Positions 8,423 to 15,433 of a stretch of DNA of 64,000 bases are shown one piece after another; positions within the stretch are counted from its first letter, which is position 1; the number at the start of each line of letters is the position of its first letter. Below the pieces are notes generated by a model. It had not been told where the DNA came from. It saw only the letters and a program-made list of their open reading frames with translations, and did no database searches. The DNA is from Pseudomonas frederiksbergensis (GTDB taxonomy: Bacteria > Pseudomonadota > Gammaproteobacteria > Pseudomonadales > Pseudomonadaceae), in the NCBI RefSeq assembly GCF_035751725.1, contig NZ_CP142104.1, forward strand, positions 4,340,001-4,404,000, given 5' to 3'. A program made the position numbers and the translations under genes.

Positions 8423-9640
8423 TTGAAAACCGTACTGATCGTCGACCCCTTCTCCACCGGCAAGCTCTATTCGCCGTTGCTCAATAACCAAGGTGTACGC
8501 TGCATCGCCGTGGTGTCCTCCCGCGACTTGCCCCAGCACTTCACCTGCGACTTGGTGGAAGATAACTTTGCAGATATTTTCTACTGGGACGATCAACCGC
8601 TGGACGCACTGAAAGCCTTGTCCGTGACGGCCGTGATCGCTGGGTGCGAGACCGCGATCTACCTGACGGACTACCTGACCGAATCCCTCGGGGTCGTCGG
8701 TAACAGCAGCAGAACCAGTGACCTGCGTCGCAACAAGTTCGCCATGCAGAAAGCGCTGGAGGAACAGGGTCTACGCCACATTCCTTCGAACACCTTGAAA
8801 TCGCCAGCGCAAATCCCTGACTTCGTGGCCACGCTGGATCCGGCTCTGAAATACGTGATCAAGCCATTGAATTCCGCAGCCACGCAGGGGGTAGTATTTG
8901 CCGAAGGCGGCGCAGCGGTCCGGACCGCACTGGACGACGCGGCATGGAATCAAAGAAATGACCTGGGTGAGATCAACCTGGGCTTTATTGTCCAGCCGTT
9001 CATATCCGGTCCGGAATACGTGGTCGACATGGTCGCTTTCGAGGGGACATTCATCATTGCCTCGGTGTGCAGATACGCCAAGATCCATAAGAACGGTAGC
9101 CATTTCGTCTATGAAAGCCTGGACACCCTTGATCCCCGCTCGCCCGATTTGCAGCCGCTGATCGACTACGCTCGCAAAGCGGCCGCCGCGTTGGATATCA
9201 GGGTAGGTCCGATCCACATGGAAATCATCTGGTCCGACGCCGGCCCGGTGATGATCGAGGCGGGAGGCCGCTTGCACGGAGGGATCGCGCCGCAGCTCTT
9301 CCAACAGGTTTATCAGCCTGATTTGCTGTCACTGTCCATCGACAGCTACCTGGGACGTTCGCGGCCTGACACAGCAGAAGCCGGCGCAATCAGCCAGGGA
9401 CGGATCGGTTTTTTCTGCTCCAACGAAAACCGCACGTTCAATGCGCCTCCTTTGTCGACACTGCAAAGCGTCGCACAGGACAGTGCCTATTGCGGTCATA
9501 AATACTTCATCACCCCCGGCGACACCACACCGGTGACGATCGACTTTGCCACGTGCCCTGGCTTGTTCTGGCTGCATCACCCCGAGATCAGCCAACTGGA
9601 CGCCAGCACTGAAAGTCTACGCAAGCAATTATGGGGATGA
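8423..9640 (+). CDS. ATP-grasp ligase (L-amino-acid-ligase-like)
   Basis: 405 aa from a TTG start (LKTVLIVDPF) with AGGA (8411-8414) 8 nt upstream, partly formed by the stop of the MFS gene. ATP-grasp signatures: pre-ATP-grasp Rossmann-like region 1-100, NKFAMQKALEEQGL (104-117), adenine/phosphate-binding VIKPLNSAATQGV (145-157), QPFISGPEYVVD (191-202), and Mg/ATP ligands HMEI (265-268) and MIEAGGRLHGG (277-287). The usual ExN metal triad reads E-A-G here. The family joins a carboxylate, as acyl phosphate, to an amine or thiol, as in dipeptide synthases of the BacD type. Inferred role: coupling an amino acid to the oxidised moiety or preparing the HDO substrate. The substrate cannot be read from sequence. 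Confidence 0.85.
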   Translation: MKTVLIVDPFSTGKLYSPLLNNQGVRCIAVVSSRDLPQHFTCDLVEDNFADIFYWDDQPLDALKALSVTAVIAGCETAIYLTDYLTESLGVVGNSSRTSDLRRNKFAMQKALEEQGLRHIPSNTLKSPAQIPDFVATLDPALKYVIKPLNSAATQGVVFAEGGAAVRTALDDAAWNQRNDLGEINLGFIVQPFISGPEYVVDMVAFEGTFIIASVCRYAKIHKNGSHFVYESLDTLDPRSPDLQPLIDYARKAAAALDIRVGPIHMEIIWSDAGPVMIEAGGRLHGGIAPQLFQQVYQPDLLSLSIDSYLGRSRPDTAEAGAISQGRIGFFCSNENRTFNAPPLSTLQSVAQDSAYCGHKYFITPGDTTPVTIDFATCPGLFWLHHPEISQLDASTESLRKQLWG

Positions 9641-9644
9641 TCTG

Positions 9645-10355
9645 ATGAAACCCCGTTTGATTATCCAGAAATCAGCCAGTGACCTGGGCATCAACAATGC
9701 CTGCGCGGCGGTAATAGACAACATTACCGTTTCCGACGACCGAAGCTTCATGGGCGTGTTGCAAAACAACCTGAATCATGTCGCCTCACACCTGAACAGC
9801 CTGATCTCAAGCAGCGTCTACGAAGGGTTCTCTCGACAGCTCAAGAAGCTTGGCTATGAAAATACCGTGAGTGCCAACGAAAAACTGCTCAGGCGATTCA
9901 TTTCCAAGGGTGCCCAACCCATCAATAACATCGTCGACGCTTACAACGCCGTTGCGATTCGCCATGGTGTCAGCATCGGCGTGCACACTTACCATCGTCG
10001 GGAGGACATCCACGTATTGCGCTCGGAGGAGCCCAGGAAGTTTCGCCCGTTGTTCGCCAAGAAAGACATCACCATCCCCACCGGAGACCTGATCTACAGC
10101 TGCGGCGATGTCCCTTTGGCGAGCATCGGCAAAGTGGACGCCGATGCCCACGATTTTCGTCTGACCCAGGATTCGTCCAGCCTGCTGGTCGTGGTACTGG
10201 GGCACGACGAAACGCCAGGGAAGTTCAATCAATCGGTCATCGAGGAGTTGGTAGGACTGCTTCGTCAGAAAATGCCAAGCCTGGACCACTACTTCCTTGA
10301 AACCGTGCTCGCCCAGCCCCTCCAGCAAGGGATCCTAGTGAGCAGCGCCGATTGA
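9645..10355 (+). CDS. B3/B4 tRNA-editing-domain protein (PheRS beta-related, stand-alone)
   Basis: 236 aa. The segment NNIVDAYNAVAIRHGVSIG (about 94-112), followed by an acidic/Arg strand region (DIHVLRS) and PTGDLIYSCGDVP, matches the B3/B4 domain of phenylalanyl-tRNA synthetase beta. That domain also occurs as free-standing COG3382-type proteins. In PheRS it hydrolyses mischarged Tyr-tRNA. It starts 4 nt after the ATP-grasp stop and ends the operon, so it is clearly co-expressed with the biosynthetic genes. Two readings: trans-editing that protects the producer from its own amino-acid-mimic product, or a role in aminoacyl transfer during biosynthesis. The assignment rests on pattern recognition; catalytic residues of stand-alone members are not firmly established. 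Confidence 0.72.
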   Translation: MKPRLIIQKSASDLGINNACAAVIDNITVSDDRSFMGVLQNNLNHVASHLNSLISSSVYEGFSRQLKKLGYENTVSANEKLLRRFISKGAQPINNIVDAYNAVAIRHGVSIGVHTYHRREDIHVLRSEEPRKFRPLFAKKDITIPTGDLIYSCGDVPLASIGKVDADAHDFRLTQDSSSLLVVVLGHDETPGKFNQSVIEELVGLLRQKMPSLDHYFLETVLAQPLQQGILVSSAD

Positions 10356-10366
10356 CGCTGCTCACT
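10337..10366. terminator. Hairpin between convergent genes, probable transcription end
   Basis: 11-bp perfect stem (10337-10347 and 10356-10366) with an 8-nt loop. It contains the stop codon of the B3/B4 gene and lies 7 nt beyond the stop of the convergent Lrp gene. There is no T-tract on either side, so termination strength is uncertain. Confidence 0.5.
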
Positions 10367-10373
10367 GATAATC

Positions 10374-10790
10374 TCAGCGCCAAGCCTTGAGCACCGGATT
10401 GACCACTACCTCGTTGACGTGCTCGATTTTCAGGAAACTGTCCTTGAGCACCATGAGCGCCTCGAAGTTTCTGTATTTGACTTCGAGCATCATGTCCACA
10501 TCGCCGAAGAGCGAGTAGGCATGGATCACTTCCGGGTAGTGGTGGATCTTCGGGAACACCAGGTGACAACTGTTGCCGTCAAGCCGCAACATCAGGAATG
10601 CCGACTGCTGGGCTTTCTCATCCTCGGCAACGTTGATCGTAAAGCCCAGGATCACGCCTTTTTCAATCAGCTTCTGAACTCGCGATTCCACCGCCGTACG
10701 GGATTTGTGAACTTGCCTGGCAAGCTGCGCCAGGCTGACTCTGGAATCATCCTTCAAGGCAGCAATAATCAGCTCATCAACCTTGTCCAC
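10374..10790 (-). CDS. Lrp/AsnC-family transcriptional regulator
   Basis: 138 aa. GTG start with AGGGG 9 nt upstream. N-terminal winged HTH (about 4-50: DELIIAALKDDSRVSLAQLA, then RTAVESRVQKL) and a C-terminal RAM/AsnC effector domain (about 65-135). The family binds amino acids and regulates amino-acid metabolism or export. It is tail-to-tail with the HDO-cupin operon (18 nt between stops), and an EamA exporter gene lies 59 nt upstream in the same orientation. It is the best local candidate for control of the operon and/or the exporter, but the geometry does not prove it. Confidence 0.9.
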   Translation of the reverse strand: MDKVDELIIAALKDDSRVSLAQLARQVHKSRTAVESRVQKLIEKGVILGFTINVAEDEKAQQSAFLMLRLDGNSCHLVFPKIHHYPEVIHAYSLFGDVDMMLEVKYRNFEALMVLKDSFLKIEHVNEVVVNPVLKAWR

Positions 10791-10849
10791 TGCGCAACCC
10801 CTTATTGATCCGTTCCGTCGTCATGGCATTTGCCCGATGCCAATGTTGA

Positions 10850-11725
10850 TCATGCCGCGGAGTTTACGCCAGGCACGGGTCTGTTACCCAACCGACTGAT
10901 CCACACCGCCGCCAATATCACCGACCCGCCCAGCAGCAGTCGCCCCAACGCCTCGTGCTGGTTCCAGATCAGCAGGTTCACCAGCAGCCCCACCGGCACG
11001 TGCAGGTTGTTCATTACCGCCAGCGTGCCGCCGTTGACCAGGCAGGCACCTTTGTTCCACCAGTACAGCCCCAGCGCGGTGGAGACCAGGCCGAGGAAGG
11101 CCAGCACGCCCCACTGCAACGGTGCTTCGGGCCAGAAATTTGTCTTGCCGAACAGCAGGAACGCCGGCAACGCCACCATCAGCGCGCCGAGATAGAAATA
11201 ACCGAAACGCCGGTAATGCGGCAGGTCGCTTGGGTGACGCGCCACCAAGTGCTTGTACAGCACCTGGCCGGCCGCGTAGGTGAAGTTGGCCAGTTGCAGC
11301 AGCAAGAAGCCCATGAAGAAGTCCGGGTTGATCCTGTCATAACGAATCACCGCCGCGCCGGCCACGGCCACCAGTGCCGCGATCAACGCCCAAGGGTTGA
11401 AGCGTCGATTGAGGGCGTCTTCGATCAAGGTCACGTGCAGCGGCGTGAGGATGGTGAACAGCAGCACTTCTGGCACCGTCAATACCCGGAAACTCAGGTA
11501 CAGGCATACGTAGGTCACGCCGAACTGCAACGCACCAATCAACAACATGCCGCGCATGAACGACGGCTCGACCTGGCGCCAGCGCGTCAGGGGGATGAAC
11601 ACCAGTCCCGCCAGCACGACCCGCACCAGCACCGCGAAATAACTGTCGACATGCCCCGCCAGGTACTCGCCGATCAGGCTGAAGGAAAACGCCTGGATCA
11701 AAGTCACAAACAGTAGATAGCCCAT
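10850..11725 (-). CDS. EamA/DMT-family transporter (amino-acid or metabolite exporter)
   Basis: 291 aa from the ATG at 11723-11725, preceded closely by GAGAGG; an in-frame ATG 12 nt upstream lacks a ribosome site. About ten hydrophobic helices in two EamA repeats (about 5-135 and 150-285), including the typical second-half ending GLVSTALGLYWWNKGACLVNGGT. The family exports amino acids, purines and other small metabolites. It is co-oriented with the Lrp gene 59 nt downstream, an arrangement common for Lrp-controlled amino-acid exporters, so the pair may be one transcript. Confidence 0.85.
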   Translation of the reverse strand: MGYLLFVTLIQAFSFSLIGEYLAGHVDSYFAVLVRVVLAGLVFIPLTRWRQVEPSFMRGMLLIGALQFGVTYVCLYLSFRVLTVPEVLLFTILTPLHVTLIEDALNRRFNPWALIAALVAVAGAAVIRYDRINPDFFMGFLLLQLANFTYAAGQVLYKHLVARHPSDLPHYRRFGYFYLGALMVALPAFLLFGKTNFWPEAPLQWGVLAFLGLVSTALGLYWWNKGACLVNGGTLAVMNNLHVPVGLLVNLLIWNQHEALGRLLLGGSVILAAVWISRLGNRPVPGVNSAA

Positions 11726-11798
11726 ACCGCCTCTCATTTTGAATGGCGGCGAAGATAGCGGGTTTTGGTGGTTGTCGCGACTCTCTCGACACACGGAA

Positions 11799-11893
11799 CC
11801 CTGTGGGAGCGGGCTTGCTCGCGAAGGCGGCCGGCCAGTCGACATCCACATGGCTGATCCACCGCTATCGCGAGTAAGCTCGCTCCCACAGGG
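11799..11893. repeat. REPIN (paired inverted REP sequences)
   Basis: CCCTGTGGGAGC (11799-11810), extended by GGGCTTGCTCGCGAAGG, is mirrored by ...CGCGAGTAAGCTCG then GCTCCCACAGGG (11882-11893), with a unique spacer between. The same family recurs at 21523, 29851, 36803 and 46971. It lies 22 bp from the left end of the IS3 element. Confidence 0.8.
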
Positions 11894-11952
11894 TCCTTGG
11901 CGCCCATCAAATCCCTGTCTAGTCCTGAAATAGGTTTACACCTGTTTCAGTC

Positions 11953-12816
11953 TCAAAACGCCTGATGCACCGCATCGGGCGTTTTGTATTTCAGGGACAG
12001 ATGAGGTCGCTTACGGTTATAGATTTCTATCGATTCCTCAACCATGCGCTTGGCTTGGGCAAGGTCTTTGGGACGGTGTAAAAGAAATTCTGTTTTCAGA
12101 ATCCCATTCACTCGTTCCGCTAGAGCATTTTGGTAGCAGTCGTAGCCATCAGTCATCGAACACCTGACGCCATGTTTGGCGTGCAGCTTTTGGTAGAGAT
12201 CAGAGCAGTATTGCGAGCCCCGATCTGAGTGATGTACCAACGGTTGATTGGTTCTTCGGTGGCGAAGAGCTTTCGTCATCGCCCGGATGACTGACTCGGT
12301 ATGCAGGCTTTCATGCACGTGATGGCCGACTATTTTGCGCGAGAACGCATCAGTGACCAGACTTACGTAAGCGACGCTTTGCTCGGTCGGTAAGTAGGTT
12401 ATATCCGCCACCCAGACCTGTTCCGGGCCGGTGGCAGTGACCTGGTCAGGGCCGGGCTTGAGCCGATTCGGATGTCGACGGAAGCGATGATGGCTGTCGG
12501 TCGTCTTGTGATAAGCGCGTTTGCGTGGGACCAGTTGTCGATGATCCCGCAAAATATCGAACAACCGATCTCGGCCTACCGTTTGCGTCAGTTCAGGTTC
12601 GGATTGCATAAGGCCATGCAGCTTGCGGGTGCCCAACCGGGGCATTTCAAGACGTGTCTCCAGCACAAACCCCAACACCTTTTGCGCGTGGCTGGCTTGC
12701 GCGTCGTAAGCTCGATTGCGCTTGTAATACGCCTGCCGTGAGATGCCCAGAAACTGGCAAGCCCTGGTAACACTCAGGCCTTCGATTTGCCCTTGGGTGA
12801 GGACTTGCCGGATCGC
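11953..12816 (-). CDS. IS3-family transposase OrfB (DDE integrase domain)
   Basis: Made as the C-terminal part of an OrfAB fusion by -1 frameshifting at 12816-12822; an internal GTG at 12678 could also start it. It begins AIRQVLTQGQIEGLSVTRAC, continues with the HTH_21-like part (GISRQAYYKRNRAYD) and then the rve integrase core. DDE residues are in VWVADITYLP (D), LVHHSDRGSQY (D) and CYQNALAERVNGILKTE (E). It ends YNRKRPHLSLKYKTPDAVH, the family C-terminus. Complete and uninterrupted. Confidence 0.93.
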   Translation of the reverse strand, partial: AIRQVLTQGQIEGLSVTRACQFLGISRQAYYKRNRAYDAQASHAQKVLGFVLETRLEMPRLGTRKLHGLMQSEPELTQTVGRDRLFDILRDHRQLVPRKRAYHKTTDSHHRFRRHPNRLKPGPDQVTATGPEQVWVADITYLPTEQSVAYVSLVTDAFSRKIVGHHVHESLHTESVIRAMTKALRHRRTNQPLVHHSDRGSQYCSDLYQKLHAKHGVRCSMTDGYDCYQNALAERVNGILKTEFLLHRPKDLAQAKRMVEESIEIYNRKRPHLSLKYKTPDAVHQAF

Positions 12817-13175
12817 TTTTTTACGACAGAAACACCGTAATCGTTCTTTAGTACGTCAACGACAGCTTCAAAAAATTGGGCTTTCTGGTTGGCAAGGGCC
12901 AGCTTTTCTTCCAGCTCCTTGATTCGCTGCTCTGGTGTCAGCGGCAAATTTGGCTCGGCCATCGGTCGGTTCCTCTGGGCACGAATGGAGGCGCCTTGGC
13001 TCCAGTCCTGCCGTCCATGCTTGCGTAACCACACCAACACAGTCGACCGGCCCTGGATCCCATAACGCCGTTGAGCCTCTTTATAACTCAGTTCGCCCTT
13101 TTCAACCTGATCGACGACCGCCAATTTAAAGCTCAGCGTGTAATCACGCTGACTGCGCTTCTTTCCTGAATCCAT
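12774..13175 (-). CDS. IS3-family transposase OrfA (HTH protein)
   Basis: 133 aa. N-terminal helix-turn-helix of the IS3 OrfA type (YTLSFKLAVVDQVEKGELSY, then KEAQRRYGIQGRSTVLVWL), followed by a leucine-zipper-like helix (EQRIKELEEKLALANQKAQF) used for multimerisation. It carries the frameshift heptamer near its 3' end and terminates 42 nt beyond it. It binds the terminal repeats and regulates transposition. Confidence 0.92.
   Translation of the reverse strand: MDSGKKRSQRDYTLSFKLAVVDQVEKGELSYKEAQRRYGIQGRSTVLVWLRKHGRQDWSQGASIRAQRNRPMAEPNLPLTPEQRIKELEEKLALANQKAQFFEAVVDVLKNDYGVSVVKKRSGKSSPKGKSKA
12816..12822 (-). other. Programmed -1 ribosomal frameshift heptamer A AAA AAG
   Basis: On the minus strand, the orfA frame reads GTA AAA AAG. 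Slipping back one base leads straight into the open OrfB frame (AIRQVLTQG...), giving an uninterrupted OrfAB fusion. This is the standard IS3 slippery site. Confidence 0.8.
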
Positions 13176-13234
13176 TGGTTCCTCCTGAGGATAGGTCAGA
13201 AGGTGTAAACCTTATTCAGGACGAGACACCCAGG

Positions 13235-13273
13235 CAAAAAAAGCCCGATCTCGCTAAAGCGTTCAATCGGGCT
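13235..13273 (-). terminator. Rho-independent terminator downstream of the azoreductase gene
   Basis: Minus strand: stem AGCCCGAT/ATCGGGCT (13242-13249 with 13266-13273), loop of 16 nt, then TTTTTTTGCC. It is oriented to end transcripts from the azoreductase gene and lies 7 bp from the IS3 right end. Confidence 0.8.
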
Positions 13274-13335
13274 GATGCACTCAGGAGCAATAAGTGCAAA
13301 GGGAGGTTCGATGCGCAAAACGGTTTGAAGGGAAG

Positions 13336-13360
13336 CGCCGAGTCACTAGACCACTCGGCG
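13336..13360 (-). terminator. Second hairpin downstream of the azoreductase gene
   Basis: Perfect 8-bp stem CGCCGAGT/ACTCGGCG with a 9-nt loop, 20 nt after the azoR stop. It is not followed by a T-tract, so it may be an RNA-end stabiliser rather than a terminator. Confidence 0.35.
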
Positions 13361-13380
13361 ATTATCCGAACATTAACGGC

Positions 13381-13980
13381 TCAGGCGACCTGGGAAAGCT
13401 TGGCGTTGGCCTGGTTCAACCCCTTCTCCTGGAAATCGCCGCCCAGGTTCATGCCCTCGGCATGGATGAAGGTGACGTCGTGGATTCCGATGAAACCCAT
13501 CACTTGGCGCAGGTACGGTTCCTGGTGATCGGACGCGCCGCCAGCATGAATGCCGCCGCGAGCGGTGAGCACGAAGGCACGCTTGTCGGCCAGCAGTCCC
13601 TGGGGACCGGTGGGGGTGTACTTGAAGGTCACACCGGCACGCAGCACGTGGTCGAGCCAAGCCTTCAATGTACTGGGGATCGCAAAGTTGTACATCGGCG
13701 CCGCCATGACCAGCACGTCGGCGGCCAGCAGTTCGTCGGTCAGTTGGTTGGAGCGCTCCAGCGACGCGTTCTCGATGTCGTTGCGCTGCTCGGCCGGCTT
13801 CATCCAGCCACCCAGGAGATTGGCATCCAGATGCGGAACCGGGTTGACCGCCAGGTCGCGAACGGTGATTTCATCGGCCGGATGCGCGGCTTTCCACTGG
13901 TTGATAAAGGTCTGGGTCAATTGACGGGAAACCGAGTCTTGCTGGCGGGCACTGCTTTCGATGATCAGAACGCGGGACAT
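13381..13980 (-). CDS. azoR: FMN-dependent NADH-azoreductase
   Basis: 199 aa, the normal AzoR length. Flavodoxin-like fold: N-terminal phosphate-binding strand-loop (VLIIESSARQQDSVSRQL), the FMN isoalloxazine-binding APMYNFAIPSTLKAWLDHV (about 94-112) and the TARGGI loop (about 138-143). It reduces azo compounds and quinones by two-electron transfer using NADH. GGAG precedes the ATG. No dedicated regulator is adjacent: the nearest LysR gene is separated by a small periplasmic gene. The promoter region contains the dyad ATAAATTCGTTTAT near 14079-14092, a possible operator. Confidence 0.93.
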   Translation of the reverse strand: MSRVLIIESSARQQDSVSRQLTQTFINQWKAAHPADEITVRDLAVNPVPHLDANLLGGWMKPAEQRNDIENASLERSNQLTDELLAADVLVMAAPMYNFAIPSTLKAWLDHVLRAGVTFKYTPTGPQGLLADKRAFVLTARGGIHAGGASDHQEPYLRQVMGFIGIHDVTFIHAEGMNLGGDFQEKGLNQANAKLSQVA

Positions 13981-14130
13981 GGCTTGTAGGCTCCATCTGA
14001 GAAGGTTGTAAGTCGATGGAGTGAAGGTTAAGCGCGATCATATCGATGAAAAAGCGCAAATAATTGCTGCAAAGCATCGATAAATTCGTTTATAAGCGGA
14101 GCATGCTTTTATGGCACTGCCCCGCCGCGG

Positions 14131-14445
14131 CTATTTCGGCTTGCAGGTCAGCTCGATGCGCAGCTTGATGATGTTGCGGTTGAACTTGGCGGTGGCGTTC
14201 TTGAACTTGCCGGCGGCGACTTCGATGGTGCGGGTGCGCGGCGCTTCCGGGCCGTTGCGAAACACCACTTTGCAGGTCGCATCGGTGCTGCCGTAGTTGT
14301 TGACCTGGATCGAGCCGATGTCGGCGTCGGTGTCGTAGGCGGTGTAGTCGATGCTCAGGCCGTTGAGGTGTTTTTCCACGTCGATCGGGTAGGCAAACGC
14401 AGTCAGCGGCAGCAGGGCCAGCAGCGCACAACAGATTTTTTTCAT
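14131..14445 (-). CDS. Small secreted protein of unknown function
   Basis: 104 aa. Signal peptide MKKICCALLALLPLTAFA, then a mature domain of about 86 residues with two cysteines (ATCKVVF and ELTCKPK), probably a disulphide, and a beta-strand-rich pattern. Pseudomonas homologues of this type are sometimes mislabelled 3-phosphoglycerate kinase; nothing here resembles a kinase. It is divergent from the LysR gene with only 50 bp between starts, so it may be regulated by it. Confidence 0.75.
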   Translation of the reverse strand: MKKICCALLALLPLTAFAYPIDVEKHLNGLSIDYTAYDTDADIGSIQVNNYGSTDATCKVVFRNGPEAPRTRTIEVAAGKFKNATAKFNRNIIKLRIELTCKPK

Positions 14446-14495
14446 TCGGCAGTCTCCACCAAGGGACCGCCAGCTTAGGACAAGAGGAGCTCAAT

Positions 14496-15419
14496 ATGAA
14501 AGCGCCCCGCGTGACCCTGGATCAATGGCGAACATTGCAGGCGGTGGTGGACCATGGTGGTTTCGCCCAGGCCGCCGAAGTGCTGCATCGTTCCCAATCC
14601 TCGGTGAGCTACACCGTGGCTCGCATGCAGGACCAGCTCGGCGTGCCGCTGCTGCGCATCGATGGGCGCAAGGCTGTGCTGACTGAAGCCGGCGGCGTGC
14701 TGCTGCGCCGCTCGCGGCAACTGGTGAAACAGGCCAGCCAACTGGAAGACCTTGCTCACCACATGGAACAGGGCTGGGAAGCGGAAGTGCGACTGGTGGT
14801 CGACGCGGCCTACCCCAGCGCCCGCCTCGTCCGGGCGCTGACGGCATTCATGCCGCAAAGCCGGGGGTGCCGGGTGCGGTTGCGTGAGGAAGTGCTGTCG
14901 GGCGTCGAAGAAGTGCTGCTCGAAGGCGTGGCGGACCTGGCCATCAGCGGCTTCAGCATTCCCGGCTACCTGGGCGCGGAACTGAGCGACGTCGAATTCG
15001 TCGCGGTGGCCCATCCGGAACACCCCCTGCACCGACTCAACCGCGAGCTGAACTTCCAGGACCTGGAAAGCCATCTGCAAGTGGTCATCCGCGACTCCGG
15101 TCGCCAGCAACCCAGGGACGTCGGCTGGCTCGGTGCCGAGCAACGCTGGACCGTGGGTAGCCTGGCCACCGCCGCGACTTTTGTCGGCAGCGGCCTGGGA
15201 TTCGCCTGGCTGCCGCGGCACATGATCGAACGAGAACTCAAGGAAGGCTTGCTCAAGCGTCTACCCTTGGAACAAGGAGGCAGCCGCAACTCGACCTTCT
15301 ATCTTTTCTCGAACAAGGAAAAACCCCTGGGCCCGGCGACGCAGATCCTGGTCGAGCTGCTGCGCACGTTTGATACCGCGCCGCTGGATGCGCCATTCGC
15401 CGCCCCTGAACAAGCCTGA
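14496..15419 (+). CDS. LysR-family transcriptional regulator
   Basis: 307 aa. N-terminal winged HTH (about 7-65: LQAVVDHGGFAQAAEVLHRS, QSSVSYTVARMQDQLGVPLL) and a C-terminal substrate-binding co-inducer domain (about 95-295). GAGGAG lies 6 nt before the ATG. It is first in a tight run with an alpha/beta hydrolase (14 nt gap) and a cyclophilin gene (4 nt gap), and is divergent from the small secreted protein. The effector is unknown. Confidence 0.92.
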   Translation: MKAPRVTLDQWRTLQAVVDHGGFAQAAEVLHRSQSSVSYTVARMQDQLGVPLLRIDGRKAVLTEAGGVLLRRSRQLVKQASQLEDLAHHMEQGWEAEVRLVVDAAYPSARLVRALTAFMPQSRGCRVRLREEVLSGVEEVLLEGVADLAISGFSIPGYLGAELSDVEFVAVAHPEHPLHRLNRELNFQDLESHLQVVIRDSGRQQPRDVGWLGAEQRWTVGSLATAATFVGSGLGFAWLPRHMIERELKEGLLKRLPLEQGGSRNSTFYLFSNKEKPLGPATQILVELLRTFDTAPLDAPFAAPEQA

Positions 15420-15433
15420 CAAGGACCTTGCCG

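Larger units (their letters stand above)
11916..13228 (-). mobile_element. IS3-family insertion sequence, intact, 1313 bp
   Basis: Terminal inverted repeats: left TGTCTAGTCCTGAAATAGG... (11916-11943) and right, read inward, TGTCTCGTCCTGAATAAGG... (13228-13201). They are 28 bp with a few mismatches and share the inner block GGTTTACACCT. The element begins TG and ends CA as IS3 members do. The flanks are CCC (11913-11915) and CCC (13229-13231), a 3-bp target duplication. Two reading frames, orfA and orfB, are joined by a -1 frameshift site. All parts look functional, so the copy may be recent. It inserted between the EamA gene's REPIN and the azoreductase terminator without breaking a gene. Confidence 0.93.

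Noticed and set aside
5518..10355. Azomycin (roh-type) nitroimidazole cluster as known from P. brassicacearum
   Set aside because: There is no PLP-dependent arginine oxidase, no aldolase-like enzyme and no cyclase. The HDO enzyme has a cupin fusion of the SznF kind.
13336..13360. tRNA-Ser-like D-arm sequence (GCCGAGTGGTC on the minus strand)
   Set aside because: No acceptor, anticodon or T-arm can be folded around it. It is a simple 8-bp hairpin after the azoR stop.
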